Counted from the first letter of the stretch, positions 9,777 to 20,082 are shown. The stretch is DNA of 64,000 nucleotides from Xenorhabdus eapokensis (GCF_001908105.1 NZ_MKGQ01000002.1:124001-188000), one strand, 5' to 3'. Numbers and translations are program-made. Notes: generated by a model not told the origin, from the letters alone.

Positions 9777-10349
9777 TTAAATTAAATTAAACGTTCCGAC
9801 ACCTGGTAAAACAATAGGATAGGTGATTAATATGTGATTCTGTTGTACGGAATATAAATCGCCTAAATAAACATTTCCTTTTAAAAGTCGTAAGATTATA
9901 TTTCTTGGGTAAATATAAAGTTGAATGTTTAATGGTGTATTGATAATGGAGTAAGGATATTTGACTACACCTCCAAGATGAATATTATTAAAGTTCAATA
10001 TTGGTGTGTTATATACACCATTAATATAGCCATTGAAATTGGCCTTTTTCCCTATATTAGGTTCGTGCCCAATGGTAGTGGAGTTAGAAGATATTTGGGT
10101 AAAAGGTAAGCCGCCATATTGATAATATGTGTTAATGTTAAAATACCCACTGACAAATTCGGTTTGGTTCTGGGTTGGACTGGTTAATGAATCTGGTTGA
10201 ATATTTTCAACAAACAGATGGGCTAATTCAGGTTTTTCTATTACCAGAGTTTCGTAATGCGAAATTTCTTGCTCATACCTATTTTGAGATAGTTCAAAGA
10301 CATCTTGTATTTCATTATTGGAAGATGTAAACAAATTTTCTGTATTCAT
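9777..10349 (-). CDS. Orphan protein, AT-rich accessory gene (remote VapA-like possibility)
   Basis: A 190-residue protein I cannot assign firmly. Residues 1-60 are acidic, Asn/Gln-rich and probably flexible. Residues 65-190 are rich in Gly, Asn, Tyr and alternating hydrophobic residues, typical of a small all-beta domain, ending LPGVGTFNLI. No signal peptide, helix or cysteine pattern is seen. The C-terminal pattern vaguely recalls the beta-barrel of VapA-type virulence proteins, but I cannot confirm it. AGAGGA in front of the ATG supports translation. AT content is well above the neighbouring pgl and bioA, suggesting acquired DNA. Confidence 0.55.
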   Translation of the reverse strand: MNTENLFTSSNNEIQDVFELSQNRYEQEISHYETLVIEKPELAHLFVENIQPDSLTSPTQNQTEFVSGYFNINTYYQYGGLPFTQISSNSTTIGHEPNIGKKANFNGYINGVYNTPILNFNNIHLGGVVKYPYSIINTPLNIQLYIYPRNIILRLLKGNVYLGDLYSVQQNHILITYPIVLPGVGTFNLI

Positions 10350-10796
10350 GATATTTTCCTCTTTGTTTAAATAAGCGTGGTTTCATCATGAATATATCAA
10401 ATAATTTGTTTTTAGGTGATGTAATAGCCTCTGTTTTTGTCATTAATATTTGTCAGTGATTGACGTTTGGAAATGCATTTAATATGCTTTGTTTTTTATT
10501 AGAAATATAATAAATGGGTCACCTATTCAACCTATTGATAGTTATGTATAATCACCATTTTTTCTGGTCATGATTCCAAAGTGTATTATTGCTCACACGT
10601 TATAACAGAATTAACCGCTTGAATCGTAAAACACTCAGCTACTCAAAATCCCCCGAAATGAATGAAAAAGTTATCGGTACTTTTATCGAAAAAGAATACT
10701 ATATTTAAGGCAAATCAACGGATTGAATACATGACCGAAAATGTATGTTTTTATTTATTTCAATTAATTAAGATATACCCTATACTTTCCATCTCG
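10350..10796. other. AT-rich intergenic region between two orphan genes
   Basis: No convincing gene is present. A 46-codon plus-strand reading frame (10662-10802) exists without a ribosome site. The 22 bases at 10718-10739 are nearly identical (20 of 22) to 35919-35940 between dusC and sseA. Promoters for the 9777-10349 gene must lie in the part nearest 10350. Confidence 0.4.
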
Positions 10797-11762
10797 TTAT
10801 AAAGCCATTATTTTTACGTTCTTGTCAGGTGATATAACTGCTAGATTAAATACTTTTTTCATACTGTTTTGAATTGTAAGATATGTATTTTTCTTTAAAG
10901 GAGAGTGGCATTTAGCAGAAGGGGGGATTACTTTCCTATTAGGAATAGGATCTTCTTCTGCTAACACAATACATTTACCCATGTAATGCCATTTATCCAT
11001 TTTGCTTTTCCACAGGTCATTATATTTTTCAGCAGGGCAAACAATATTTGCCCAAGGATCGCATACCCATAATTCCTTTGGTAGATTGTGATATAACCTC
11101 CCCAGTATAGGTTTAAACATATTATGATTAAAAGAGCCTATTGTTATAAATACATGATCATGTACTCCTACAGCCCCCACTATTTGAATATAGACATGAT
11201 CAGGGTTTTCTAAACCAGAATTAAAAAACTTCAGAATATTATCAAGACAATTATGTATTAAATAATGAAACGCACAATTGCAGTAATCAGGGCAATTTCC
11301 GGATAGAAAATTATCTTTATTTTTCAATGTATAATTATATAGCGCCTTATAAGTATCAGCTTCTCTTTCTATTTCATTACGTTTATATAACCTCTCGTGT
11401 TTTTCTTGTTCATGAAGTTTAGATTTTATTTCATTTCTTTTTTTTATGCTTTGTTCATTAATTTCACTACCATGCATAATATTCTCATACATACTTCTAT
11501 AAATGTCATTTTTAAATTTGTCATTTTTAAATTTGTCATTTTTTTCAATATTATGTTCTTTTTTTCTGAATACATCTATAAAGTTTCTCATTTTATTAAA
11601 TTCATTATATTTATGTTTTTGCATTTCATTTCCATATAAAAATTCCTTATATGTTCCTTTTTCCTTAAGGGGAGCGTTGTCAAAATAATACTTATTACCT
11701 GATTTTGCTTTTAACATTTCCCTGGAGTGTCTTACCGCATCATTTAGAATAGATTCGATCAT
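10797..11762 (-). CDS. Putative Cys-His-Asp hydrolase or deamidase, effector-like
   Basis: A 321-residue protein without signal peptide. Residues 1-150 are highly charged and helical (Lys, Glu, Asn), with a tandem KNDKF repeat at 75-84. The C-terminal part has an ordered triad: Cys157 in SGNCPDYC, His203 in VHDHVFITIGS and Asp235 in WVCDPWAN. The order Cys, DH-V/F-hydrophobic, CDPWxN is typical of papain-like or transglutaminase-like folds used by bacterial toxins and secreted effectors. Function and target are inference only. GGGAG precedes the ATG by 7 nt. The low GC and the nearby transposase remnant suggest horizontal origin. Confidence 0.55.
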   Translation of the reverse strand: MIESILNDAVRHSREMLKAKSGNKYYFDNAPLKEKGTYKEFLYGNEMQKHKYNEFNKMRNFIDVFRKKEHNIEKNDKFKNDKFKNDIYRSMYENIMHGSEINEQSIKKRNEIKSKLHEQEKHERLYKRNEIEREADTYKALYNYTLKNKDNFLSGNCPDYCNCAFHYLIHNCLDNILKFFNSGLENPDHVYIQIVGAVGVHDHVFITIGSFNHNMFKPILGRLYHNLPKELWVCDPWANIVCPAEKYNDLWKSKMDKWHYMGKCIVLAEEDPIPNRKVIPPSAKCHSPLKKNTYLTIQNSMKKVFNLAVISPDKNVKIMAL

Positions 11763-11903
11763 AATGAACTCCCATTAATAATTTTAAAGATACTTATAAT
11801 TCGGAAGTATTTTCCTACTGATATTAATATCAGTCAAGAAAATAATAAGATAAAAGTGGGTATAAATATATTTATATTTATATTTTTTATTCATAACTGA
11901 ATA

Positions 11904-11922
11904 CCACCTCCTACGGAGGTGG
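11904..11922. repeat. Perfect hairpin at the edge of the IS200-like remnant
   Basis: An 8-bp perfect stem (CCACCTCC / GGAGGTGG) with a 3-nt loop, directly in front of the transposase remnant. Short imperfect or perfect hairpins near the ends are usual for IS200/IS605 elements, so this may be the old left end; it could also act as a terminator. Confidence 0.5.
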
Positions 11923-11923
11923 T

Positions 11924-12120
11924 CAATATCATATTGTCTGAATGCCAAAATGCCGATTTAGAATACTGAAAAATAATGTAAGAAGGGAGGTTTATAAGCA
12001 GATACGGATTTCATGTGAGCAACTCGAGATAGAAATTGTAGAATTGACTGTTCAAATAGATCATGTTCATCTTCTGGTAAAAATACCGCCAAAATTATCT
12101 ATATCTCAGGTGGTTGGACA
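11924..12120 (+). pseudogene. Remnant of an IS200/IS605-family Y1 transposase (TnpA)
   Basis: Translation gives QYHIV, a TGA at 11939-11941, then MPKCRFRILK and further on QIDHVHLLVKIPPKLSIS. This is the core of a Y1 (HUH) transposase: YHIVW-PKYR, and the metal-binding H-hydrophobic-H in DHVHLLV. The TGA sits exactly where the family has Trp (TGG), so the frame is broken by one base. The C-terminal half with the catalytic tyrosine helix is absent; similarity ends around 12115 against the bioA 3' end. The copy cannot be active. Confidence 0.85.
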
Positions 12121-12123
12121 CCT

Positions 12124-13407
12124 TCATTTGAGCGGTGAGGATGTCAATGTACCCGCAATGGCATTTGTCAGCCTTGCTAGCTGTTCTGGTTGAATAATAT
12201 AAGGTGGCATCAGGTAAATTAACCGACCAAATGGCCTGATCCATACACCATTTTGAACAAAATGGCGTTGCAATGAAGCGACATTGACGGGCTGTTTCAT
12301 TTCAACCACACCTATCGCGCCTAACACCCGAACATCTTTGACCAAACTGTGTGATTTGAGGGGAAATAGTTCTGCTTTTAATTGAGTTTCTATTGATTGA
12401 ATACGTTGTGGCCACGGGCTATCAGCGAGCAATTTCAGACTGGCACAGGCGACGGCACAAGCCAGAGGATTTCCCATAAAAGTTGGGCCATGCATAAAAC
12501 AGCCTGCTTCACCTTGGCTGATAGTTTCAGCAACGTGGCGGGTAGTCAGTGTTGCGGACAATGTCATATACCCCCCCGTCAATGCTTTGCCTAAGCACAA
12601 TATATCCGGTTCGATCTGCGCATGTTCACAAGCGAATAGCTTGCCAGTCCGTCCAAATCCGGTCGCAATCTCATCTGCAATTAACAAAATCTGATATTCA
12701 TCACAAAGCTGACGAATCTGGCGCAGATATTCAGGATGATAAATCCGCATTCCGCCAGCACCCTGAACAATAGGTTCTAAAACCACAGCAGCGATTTCAT
12801 CATGATATTGCAGCAATAATCGTTTAAAAGAATCGATATCTTCGGCTTGCCATTCATCACCAAACTGGCATTGCGGCGCATTGGCAAACAGATGATTGGG
12901 GAGATAGCCTTTGTACAGATTATGCATAGAGTTGTCTGGATCGCAGACAGACATGGCTCCAAAAGTGTCACCATGATAACCATGACGCAGGCTCAGGAAA
13001 CGATGGCGTTTTTTCCCTTTGGCTTGCCAATATTGCACTGCCATTTTCAGGGCGACTTCTACGGCGACAGAGCCAGAATCTGCCAAAAAAACACACTCCA
13101 AAGGATCTGGTGTCATTGCCACCAATTGCTTGCACAGTTCAACCGCCGGGGGGTGGGTTATGCCGCCGAACATAACATGGGACATCTTATCGATTTGTGA
13201 CTTTGCTGCCTCATTGAGAACAGGATGATTATAACCGTGGATAGCTGCCCACCATGAAGACATACCATCAATCAATGTACGTCCATCTGATAAAACCAGT
13301 TCCACACCAGTGGCTGATACGACAGGATAGGTGGGAAGTGGATTCGTCATTGAGGTATACGGATGCCAAATATGGCGCTGGTCAAATTTAAGATCTGAAG
13401 GAGTCAT
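12124..13407 (-). CDS. bioA: Adenosylmethionine-8-amino-7-oxononanoate aminotransferase
   Basis: A 427-residue PLP enzyme that converts KAPA to DAPA in biotin synthesis with S-adenosylmethionine as amino donor. Family landmarks: HIWHPYTSM at the N-terminus, [27 protein letters not shown], the PLP aspartate in [14 protein letters not shown], and the Schiff-base lysine in [10 protein letters not shown]. It is divergent from bioBFCD across a shared BirA operator. Its 3' end abuts the transposase remnant but the tail looks intact ([14 protein letters not shown]). Confidence 0.97.
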   Translation of the reverse strand: MTPSDLKFDQRHIWHPYTSMTNPLPTYPVVSATGVELVLSDGRTLIDGMSSWWAAIHGYNHPVLNEAAKSQIDKMSHVMFGGITHPPAVELCKQLVAMTPDPLECVFLADSGSVAVEVALKMAVQYWQAKGKKRHRFLSLRHGYHGDTFGAMSVCDPDNSMHNLYKGYLPNHLFANAPQCQFGDEWQAEDIDSFKRLLLQYHDEIAAVVLEPIVQGAGGMRIYHPEYLRQIRQLCDEYQILLIADEIATGFGRTGKLFACEHAQIEPDILCLGKALTGGYMTLSATLTTRHVAETISQGEAGCFMHGPTFMGNPLACAVACASLKLLADSPWPQRIQSIETQLKAELFPLKSHSLVKDVRVLGAIGVVEMKQPVNVASLQRHFVQNGVWIRPFGRLIYLMPPYIIQPEQLARLTNAIAGTLTSSPLK

Positions 13408-13417
13408 AATAACTTTG

Positions 13418-13451
13418 TTGTAAACCTTTTAAAGTTCATTTTGGTTGACAT
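13418..13451. promoter_or_regulatory. BirA operator controlling bioA and bioBFCD
   Basis: An inverted repeat, TTGTAAACC then 16 bases then GGTTGACAT, lies between the divergent bioA and bioB genes. It matches the known BirA consensus (TTGTAAACC-N15/16-GGTTTACAA) with two differences in the right half. Holo-biotinyl-BirA would repress both directions here. Confidence 0.88.
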
Positions 13452-13502
13452 GATAACGGTGTTATTTAAACTGACAACATTTTTTACATCGGAGATGTTA
13501 TT

Positions 13503-14543
13503 GTGAGCGAGCGTCAACAATGGACAATCAGACAAACGCAGACGTTGTTTGATAAACCTTTTTTTGAATTATTATTTCAGGCACAACAAGTACACCGCGA
13601 ACATTTTGATCCACAACAAGTACAGGTCAGTACACTGCTTTCGATAAAAACGGGCGCTTGTCCAGAGGATTGCAAATATTGCCCACAAAGTTCCCGCTAT
13701 AAAACCGGTTTGGAAAAAGAACGGTTGATGGAAGTGGAAAAAGTCATTGAATCAGCGCGCAAAGCGAAAAATGCGGGTTCAACCCGTTTCTGCATGGGGG
13801 CAGCCTGGAAAAACCCACATGAGCGTGATATGCCGTATTTGGAAAAAATGGTCAAAGAAGTCAAATCACTAGGGATGGAAACCTGCATGACGTTAGGCAT
13901 GTTAAACCAATCGCAGGCACAGCGTTTGGCACAGGCCGGTCTGGACTATTACAACCATAATCTGGATACCTCGCCAGAATTTTACGGCAATATCATCACC
14001 ACTCGCAGTTATCAGGACAGGCTGGATACTTTAGGCAATGTCCGAAATGCAGGTATTAAAGTCTGCTCCGGCGGTATCGTTGGTTTGGGTGAGCAAATTC
14101 GTGATCGGGCAGCATTATTGGTGCAATTGGCAAACCTGCCTAAGCCGCCGGAAAGTGTACCGATCAATATGCTGGTAAAAGTCAAAGGAACACCACTGGA
14201 AGACAATGAAGATGTCGATCCTTTTGACTTTATTCGTACCATCGCTGTGGCACGGATCATGATGCCAAAATCTCACGTCCGTTTATCCGCAGGACGTGAA
14301 CAGATGAATGAGCAAACTCAGGCACTGTGCTTTATGGCAGGGGCTAATTCCATTTTCTACGGTTGTAAATTGCTGACTACACCAAACCCGAATGAAGATA
14401 AAGATCTGCAACTGTTCCGCCGCTTGGGAATTAACCCTCAACAAACAAAAACGGCATTTGGTGACAATCAGCAACAGCAGAATTTGACTGAAGCTATGAT
14501 TCATCATGCTGATAACGAACAATTTTATAATGCGGCAATATGA
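13503..14543 (+). CDS. bioB: Biotin synthase
   Basis: A 346-residue radical SAM enzyme that inserts sulfur into dethiobiotin. The radical-SAM cluster motif [10 protein letters not shown] is at about residues 53-62. The second 2Fe-2S cluster ligands ([16 protein letters not shown] and the conserved Arg in RLSAGRE) are present. The ATG at 13503 is preceded by GGAGATG sequence. Its stop overlaps the bioF start by 4 nt (ATGA), typical of this operon. Confidence 0.98.
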   Translation: MSERQQWTIRQTQTLFDKPFFELLFQAQQVHREHFDPQQVQVSTLLSIKTGACPEDCKYCPQSSRYKTGLEKERLMEVEKVIESARKAKNAGSTRFCMGAAWKNPHERDMPYLEKMVKEVKSLGMETCMTLGMLNQSQAQRLAQAGLDYYNHNLDTSPEFYGNIITTRSYQDRLDTLGNVRNAGIKVCSGGIVGLGEQIRDRAALLVQLANLPKPPESVPINMLVKVKGTPLEDNEDVDPFDFIRTIAVARIMMPKSHVRLSAGREQMNEQTQALCFMAGANSIFYGCKLLTTPNPNEDKDLQLFRRLGINPQQTKTAFGDNQQQQNLTEAMIHHADNEQFYNAAI

Positions 14544-15694
14544 TGAGCTGGTCAGACTTTCTCTCCCTGCGTTTGGCCGAACGTCGGGGCACCCCGCTAT
14601 GGCGTAACAGGCAAATCCATCACGGCGCTGATGGGCGTTTATTATCCACTTCGGACGGCCAATATCTTAATTTTTCCAGTAATGATTACCTTGGCTTGAG
14701 TCAACATCCCCAGATTATTACTGCCTGGCAACAAGGTGCCCAGCAATATGGTGTGGGCAGTGGCGGCTCAGGGCATGTTACGGGTTACACTGCTGCACAT
14801 CACACGCTGGAACAACAACTCGCGGAGTGGTTGGGATATTCTCGTGCTTTACTTTTCATTTCCGGTTATGCCGCTAATCAAGGGGTGATTGCGGCCTTGA
14901 TGGAAGGGAAAGATCGCATTATTGCTGATCGCCTGAGCCATGCGTCGTTACTCGAAGCAGCAATGCACTCTCCCGCACAACTTCGGCGTTTTCTGCATAA
15001 TGATATGGGATCTTTGCAGCAACATTTGGCAAAAACGTGTATCGGTAAAACGCTGGTGGTCACGGAAGGTGTTTTTAGCATGGATGGGGATTATGCGCCA
15101 CTTGATGTTATTGCACAGCAAGCGAAATCGACGGCAAGTTGGTTGATGGTGGATGATGCCCACGGTATCGGCATTCATGGTGATGAAGGGCGCGGCAGTT
15201 GCTGGATGCAAAATGTTAAACCGGAGATTCTGGTCGTCACCTTCGGCAAGGCATTTGGATTAAGCGGAGCCGCAATTTTATGTGATGAACAAACCGCAGA
15301 ATACCTGCTCCAATATGCCAGACATCTGATTTACAGCACCTCAATGCCACCTGCGCAGGCACTGGCACTTTCCGAAGCAGTACGACAAATCAGGGCTGGG
15401 GATGAATTGCGTCAGCGGTTGCAAAACAACATCCGTTATTTTCGTCGCGAAGCACAGCATCTGCCTTTTGCATTGCTGAATTCAGAAACGGCTATCCAGC
15501 CATTAATCGTTGGTGATAATGAGCGTTGTACCGCACTGTCTCATGTACTTAAGCAAAAAAAAGTGTGGGTTAAAGCAATACTTCCACCCACGGTTCCCCC
15601 TGACAGCGCACGATTGCGTATTACATTGACAGCAAACCATACCCGACAGGACATTGATGCATTACTGGAGGCGTTGCATGGTTCTGGCTGTTAA
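14540..15694 (+). CDS. bioF: 8-amino-7-oxononanoate (KAPA) synthase
   Basis: A 384-residue PLP-dependent alpha-oxoamine synthase joining pimeloyl-ACP and alanine. Visible motifs are [41 protein letters not shown] and the lysine region [13 protein letters not shown]. Either of two adjacent ATG codons could start it; the first overlaps the bioB stop. Second gene of the bioBFCD operon. Confidence 0.97.
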   Translation: MMSWSDFLSLRLAERRGTPLWRNRQIHHGADGRLLSTSDGQYLNFSSNDYLGLSQHPQIITAWQQGAQQYGVGSGGSGHVTGYTAAHHTLEQQLAEWLGYSRALLFISGYAANQGVIAALMEGKDRIIADRLSHASLLEAAMHSPAQLRRFLHNDMGSLQQHLAKTCIGKTLVVTEGVFSMDGDYAPLDVIAQQAKSTASWLMVDDAHGIGIHGDEGRGSCWMQNVKPEILVVTFGKAFGLSGAAILCDEQTAEYLLQYARHLIYSTSMPPAQALALSEAVRQIRAGDELRQRLQNNIRYFRREAQHLPFALLNSETAIQPLIVGDNERCTALSHVLKQKKVWVKAILPPTVPPDSARLRITLTANHTRQDIDALLEALHGSGC

Positions 15695-16451
15695 ATCCGT
15701 TGACAAGCAGGCGATTGCCGGTGCTTTTGACCGTGCGGCTGCCAAATATGACACGGTGGCTAAGTTACAACAGCAAACCGGTGAGTATTTGATGGGGTTG
15801 GCACAAGCGGAAGATATCGGTATGCAGGTATTGGATGCAGGGTGCGGAAGCGGTTTTTTTAGTGCTCGTTGGAAACAGCAGGGTAAACAAGTTATCGCAC
15901 TGGATCTGGCTTCCGGTATGTTGAGCTATGCAAAAGGGCAGCAAGTTGCTGATTATTATTTGCAAGGAGATATCGAACATTTGGGGTTAGCAGATAACAG
16001 CGTCGACATCTGTTTCAGCAATCTGGCGGTACAATGGTGCAATGATTTATCATGCGCTTTACGCGAATTTTACCGTGTTACCCGTAGCGGTGGCCTTATC
16101 GTATTTTCCACGCTTGCACAGGGTTCGCTGAATGAATTGGCAACCGCTTGGGCGCACGTGGATGATTATCAGCATGTTAATCAATTCCTGCCATTGCGAA
16201 CAATTATCCAGGCATGCCAACCCTATCGACATAAAATCATTAGCCGAAAATATTACCAGCGCTATCCACAATTGTTGCCTTTATTGAATTCCCTAAAAGG
16301 GATCGGTGCAACACACCTTCATCATGGCCGCCAGCAAGGATTAATGACGAGAAAACGTCTAAACGCCCTTGCAGAAGCCTACCCACGAAACAATGGGGAT
16401 TATCCATTAAGCTATCAAATTGTTTTTGGAGTTATTTATTGTGACAAGTAA
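15678..16451 (+). CDS. bioC: Malonyl-ACP O-methyltransferase
   Basis: A 257-residue SAM-dependent methyltransferase that caps malonyl-ACP as the methyl ester to prime pimelate synthesis. Motif I is [12 protein letters not shown] near residue 53; the [12 protein letters not shown] segment is typical of BioC. The ATG at 15678 is chosen because GGAGG (15667-15671) precedes it and it yields the usual N-terminus ([18 protein letters not shown]). It overlaps bioF by 17 nt and bioD by 11 nt. Confidence 0.95.
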   Translation: MVLAVKSVDKQAIAGAFDRAAAKYDTVAKLQQQTGEYLMGLAQAEDIGMQVLDAGCGSGFFSARWKQQGKQVIALDLASGMLSYAKGQQVADYYLQGDIEHLGLADNSVDICFSNLAVQWCNDLSCALREFYRVTRSGGLIVFSTLAQGSLNELATAWAHVDDYQHVNQFLPLRTIIQACQPYRHKIISRKYYQRYPQLLPLLNSLKGIGATHLHHGRQQGLMTRKRLNALAEAYPRNNGDYPLSYQIVFGVIYCDK

Positions 16452-17124
16452 ATATTTTCTGACAGGAACGGATACTGATGTAGGTAAAACAGTGGTGAGT
16501 TGTGCCTTGCTGCAAGCGGCTAATAAGAAGGGATATTTGACTGCCGGTTATAAACCTGTGGCATCAGGAAGTGAAATGACGTCAGAAGGAATACGTAATG
16601 GTGATGCATTGGCCTTGCAGCGTAATAGTTCGGTGTCACTCACTTATCGGGAAGTGAATCCGCTGGTATTTATGGAGCCGACATCGCCGCATATTGTAAG
16701 TGCGGAACTTAATCAACCAATAGATTTTTCCGTTTTGTCGGAAGGTTTGGCAGTACTGGTAAAAAAATCTGACTGGATTTTGGTTGAAGGCGCAGGAGGA
16801 TGGTATACGCCATTATCGGAAAATACGACTTTTGCCGATTGGGTGATCCAGGAGAATTTAGCGGTAATTTTGACAGTGGGTGTCAAATTGGGCTGCATCA
16901 ACCATGCTGTATTAACCGCAAAGGCAATTCAGTATGCTGGGCTAAAGTTAGCTGGCTGGGTTGCCAATGAAATTGAACCGGCCGGCAAACATCAGGCTGC
17001 CTATCTGGAGACACTGGAGCGCCTGATCCCCGCACCTTTATTGGGAATTATTCCTTATCTGAGTGAATCATGCGATAAAAATAATATAGGAAAATATATT
17101 ACTATTGATTCTTTGGTTAACTAA
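16441..17124 (+). CDS. bioD: Dethiobiotin synthetase
   Basis: A 227-residue ATP-dependent carboxylase that closes the ureido ring of dethiobiotin. The N-terminus, [20 protein letters not shown], contains the P-loop GTDTDVGKT; also visible are YKPVASGSE, VEGAGGWYTPL and VGVKLGCINHA. The start is a GTG at 16441 with GGAG 9 nt upstream; it aligns with the E. coli start, whereas the upstream in-frame ATG would add seven unrelated residues. Last gene of the operon. Confidence 0.96.
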   Translation: MTSKYFLTGTDTDVGKTVVSCALLQAANKKGYLTAGYKPVASGSEMTSEGIRNGDALALQRNSSVSLTYREVNPLVFMEPTSPHIVSAELNQPIDFSVLSEGLAVLVKKSDWILVEGAGGWYTPLSENTTFADWVIQENLAVILTVGVKLGCINHAVLTAKAIQYAGLKLAGWVANEIEPAGKHQAAYLETLERLIPAPLLGIIPYLSESCDKNNIGKYITIDSLVN

Positions 17125-17648
17125 TTGTTTACTTTGGGCTAGTTAAAATTGATGCTTAGGGTTGTGATTTAATCGATGTTCTTACGTAGAAGATGTTTTA
17201 TTTCAACAACGATTGAACTATTTTTGATCAACAAATAGCGTGAATCAATCCCAAAGCAGCATAAAAATATTCCACTATTGAAAAAATGTATCAGTGGGGA
17301 TAACTCTGCAACCGCCCATGCTTAATAGGTTTTGCTGAGTTATCCACTATTCCTGTGGATAACCTTGTGTATTAGTTTTAGAAAAGTATCCTCGTGCAAG
17401 GTAATACGCGGCCTGCGGCAGATTTGCTGTTATTCTCTACTTGGATTTTTTTATAGTCAAAATCAATGCGTTAAATAAAAGCAATTCCTTTTTGCATCTC
17501 TTTGCTATTCAGTGCCCCATCATTTCAGCCAATAATACAAAAATAGAAAAAAGCAAGATCATTATCTGGGGATAAAAATAGTTACCTTTGATGTTAAGCA
17601 AAGGTTAATAACATCCGGACAACAACATTATTTTGCCAACTTACTTGA
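17125..17648. promoter_or_regulatory. bioD-uvrB intergenic region with a cluster of DnaA boxes
   Basis: No gene is seen. Four sites resemble the DnaA box TTATCCACA: TGGGGATAA at 17295-17303, TTATCCACT at 17340-17348, TGTGGATAA (perfect, reverse) at 17354-17362, and TGGGGATAA at 17567-17575. The middle two form an inverted pair 5 nt apart. DnaA binding upstream of uvrB is described in E. coli, so this is probably the conserved arrangement. Confidence 0.7.
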
Positions 17649-17668
17649 AGCTGGTTTTTTATCCAGTA
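17649..17668. promoter_or_regulatory. LexA (SOS) box of uvrB
   Basis: CTGG-N8-CCAG within a 20-bp element that is nearly identical to the E. coli uvrB SOS box; it ends 41 bases before the uvrB start. Confidence 0.85.
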
Positions 17669-17709
17669 TGATAAAAATAATTTTGTCAGTGTATGGATGG
17701 CGTGGGGAA

Positions 17710-19737
17710 ATGAGCAAAGAAACGAATAAAATATTTAAGTTGCACTCTGATTTTAAACCGGCAGGTGATCAGCCATCGGCTATCAGACAGTTACAGGAAG
17801 GGCTTGAAGATGGACTGGCTCATCAAACCCTTCTGGGAGTCACGGGATCGGGTAAAACTTTCACGATTGCCAATGTTATCGCAAACTTAAATCGCCCCAC
17901 CATGATCCTTGCTCCCAATAAAACCCTGGCAGCACAGCTCTATAGCGAAATGAAAGCGTTTTTCCCTGAGAATGCCGTGGAGTATTTTGTTTCCTATTAC
18001 GATTATTACCAACCAGAAGCTTATGTCCCCAGTTCCGATACCTTTATCGAAAAAGATGCGTCAGTGAATGAACATATCGAACAGATGCGACTGTCTGCAA
18101 CGAAAGCCTTGCTGGAACGCCGTGATGTCGTCGTGGTGGCTTCTGTCTCCGCGATTTACGGTTTAGGTGATCCTGATAGCTATTTGAAAATGATGCTTCA
18201 TTTAACTGAGGGCATGTTAATTGACCAGCGCGCTATCTTGCGTCGGTTAGCGGAACTGCAATATACCCGCAATGATCAGGCATTCCAGCGCGGAACATTT
18301 CGGGTTCGTGGTGAAGTCATCGATATTTTCCCCGCAGAATCGGATGAACGTGCTTTGCGCGTAGAATTGTTTGATGATGAAGTCGAACGCCTTTCCCTGT
18401 TTGATCCGCTGACGGGACAGGTAGAGTACCATGTCCCGCGTTATACCATCTATCCCAAGACCCACTATGTGACACCACGTGAACGCATCCTTCAGGCGAT
18501 GGAGGAGATCAAGATTGAGCTGGAACAACGGCGTCAGATTCTGTTGGCGTCAGACAAGTTGTTGGAAGAACAGCGTGTCACCCAGCGAACCCAATTCGAT
18601 CTCGAAATGATGAATGAATTGGGCTATTGCTCTGGTATTGAAAACTATTCTCGTTATTTGTCTGGACGTTCTGCTGGTGAACCACCTCCAACGCTGTTTG
18701 ATTACCTGCCGGCAGAGGGTTTGCTGGTGGTGGATGAATCCCACGTTACTATCCCACAGATTGGTGGAATGTACCGAGGGGATCGCTCCCGCAAGGAAAC
18801 ATTGGTGGAATATGGTTTCCGTTTGCCATCAGCGCTGGATAACCGTCCATTGCGGTTTGAGGAGTTTGAGGCATTGGCACCACAAACCATTTATGTTTCA
18901 GCCACTCCCGGCAATTATGAATCAGAAAAATCAGGCCACGAAGTTGTTGAACAAGTTGTGCGCCCAACGGGGCTAATTGACCCTGAAGTTGAAGTTCGAC
19001 CGGTGGCAACTCAGGTCGATGATCTGCTGTCTGAAATCCGTATCCGTGCGGCAAACAATGAACGAGTGTTGGTCACAACCTTAACCAAACGCATGGCGGA
19101 AGACTTGACTGAGTATCTGGAAGAGCATGGTGAGCGGGTACGTTATCTCCATTCTGACATTGATACCGTAGAGCGAGTGGAAATTATCCGTGATCTTCGT
19201 CTCGGTGAATTTGATGTTTTGGTTGGCATTAACTTATTGCGCGAAGGTTTGGATATGCCAGAAGTTTCCCTTGTGGCAATTTTGGACGCAGATAAAGAGG
19301 GTTTTCTTCGTTCAGAACGCTCCCTGATCCAAACCATCGGTCGTGCAGCGCGTAACCTGCATGGTAAAGCCATTTTATATGGTGACAAAATTACGGATTC
19401 GATGGCAAGGGCTATTGAAGAAACCGAACGCCGTCGCGCCAAACAGCAGGCGTTTAACCAAGAGCACGGCATCGTACCACAGGGTTTGAAGAAAAAAATT
19501 GGTGATATCCTGAAAATTGGTCAGCCGGTTAATGGCAAAGGGAAGGCCAAAGGAAAAAATAAAGTTACCCTGGGTACAGATGATTACCGCAACCTGCCGG
19601 CGAAAGAGCTGGAGAGAAAAATCCGTGAACTGGAAGAGAAAATGTACCAACATGCACGGGATCTTGAATTTGAGCAAGCAGCCAATATTCGTGACCAGGT
19701 TCAGGCATTGCGGGCACAATTTATTACCAATTCCTGA
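17710..19737 (+). CDS. uvrB: UvrABC excinuclease subunit B
   Basis: A 675-residue damage-verification helicase of nucleotide excision repair. Walker A is GVTGSGKT near residue 45. The beta-hairpin [21 protein letters not shown], the DESH box ([14 protein letters not shown]) and helicase motif VI (QTIGRAARN) are all present, as is the C-terminal UVR domain that binds UvrC ([19 protein letters not shown]). The ATG at 17710 is chosen over one at 17668 because it aligns with E. coli and the upstream one overlaps the SOS box. Confidence 0.98.
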   Translation: MSKETNKIFKLHSDFKPAGDQPSAIRQLQEGLEDGLAHQTLLGVTGSGKTFTIANVIANLNRPTMILAPNKTLAAQLYSEMKAFFPENAVEYFVSYYDYYQPEAYVPSSDTFIEKDASVNEHIEQMRLSATKALLERRDVVVVASVSAIYGLGDPDSYLKMMLHLTEGMLIDQRAILRRLAELQYTRNDQAFQRGTFRVRGEVIDIFPAESDERALRVELFDDEVERLSLFDPLTGQVEYHVPRYTIYPKTHYVTPRERILQAMEEIKIELEQRRQILLASDKLLEEQRVTQRTQFDLEMMNELGYCSGIENYSRYLSGRSAGEPPPTLFDYLPAEGLLVVDESHVTIPQIGGMYRGDRSRKETLVEYGFRLPSALDNRPLRFEEFEALAPQTIYVSATPGNYESEKSGHEVVEQVVRPTGLIDPEVEVRPVATQVDDLLSEIRIRAANNERVLVTTLTKRMAEDLTEYLEEHGERVRYLHSDIDTVERVEIIRDLRLGEFDVLVGINLLREGLDMPEVSLVAILDADKEGFLRSERSLIQTIGRAARNLHGKAILYGDKITDSMARAIEETERRRAKQQAFNQEHGIVPQGLKKKIGDILKIGQPVNGKGKAKGKNKVTLGTDDYRNLPAKELERKIRELEEKMYQHARDLEFEQAANIRDQVQALRAQFITNS

Positions 19738-19775
19738 AAATTTATATCCGTGTCTATGTGATCCATCGTGACTTG

Positions 19776-19823
19776 TTAACTGGTCTTTTATGGAATATTA
19801 TCAGACCGATTAACAGGTCTTTT
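19776..19823. promoter_or_regulatory. Direct repeats in front of the toxin-antitoxin pair
   Basis: TTAACTGGTCTTTT (19776-19789) and TTAACAGGTCTTTT (19810-19823) match at 13 of 14 bases, 34 bases apart, immediately upstream of the antitoxin. Such repeats are commonly where antitoxins autoregulate; that role is inferred. Confidence 0.5.
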
Positions 19824-19833
19824 GGGAGGGGTT

Positions 19834-20082
19834 ATGGCTGCTATTATTTTGAGTGACATGAGTGCCAGTGTTAGTGAGTTAAAACGCAACCCTATGGCGA
19901 CTGTCAGTGCTGGAGGGGGCTCTCCAGTGGCTATATTGAATAGAAATAAACCTGCATTTTATTGTGTTCCCGCGGAACTGTATGAAAAAATGTTGGATGC
20001 CTTGGATGATCGGGAATTAGTCAAGATAGTGCAGGAGCGTGAAAATCAGCCTCTAGTCGATGTAGATTTGGATCAATATTGA
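19834..20082 (+). CDS. StbD/YefM (Phd family) antitoxin
   Basis: An 82-residue protein with the Phd/YefM DNA-binding and dimerisation fold at residues 1-55 (LSDMSASVSELKRNPMATV, VAILNRNKPAFYCVPAELYEKMLD) and an acidic C-terminal tail that would neutralise the toxin. This reading is like StbD of plasmid-type StbDE systems. The ATG at 19834 follows GGGAGGGG. Its stop overlaps the toxin start by one base (TGATG), so the two are translationally coupled. Placed between uvrB and ybhK, where E. coli has no such genes, so it is probably acquired. Confidence 0.88.
   Translation: MAAIILSDMSASVSELKRNPMATVSAGGGSPVAILNRNKPAFYCVPAELYEKMLDALDDRELVKIVQERENQPLVDVDLDQY

Noticed and set aside
10662..10802. 46-codon plus-strand ORF between the two orphan genes
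   Set aside because: No ribosome site; its end overlaps the stop of the opposite gene, and the only notable part is the 22-base shared sequence.
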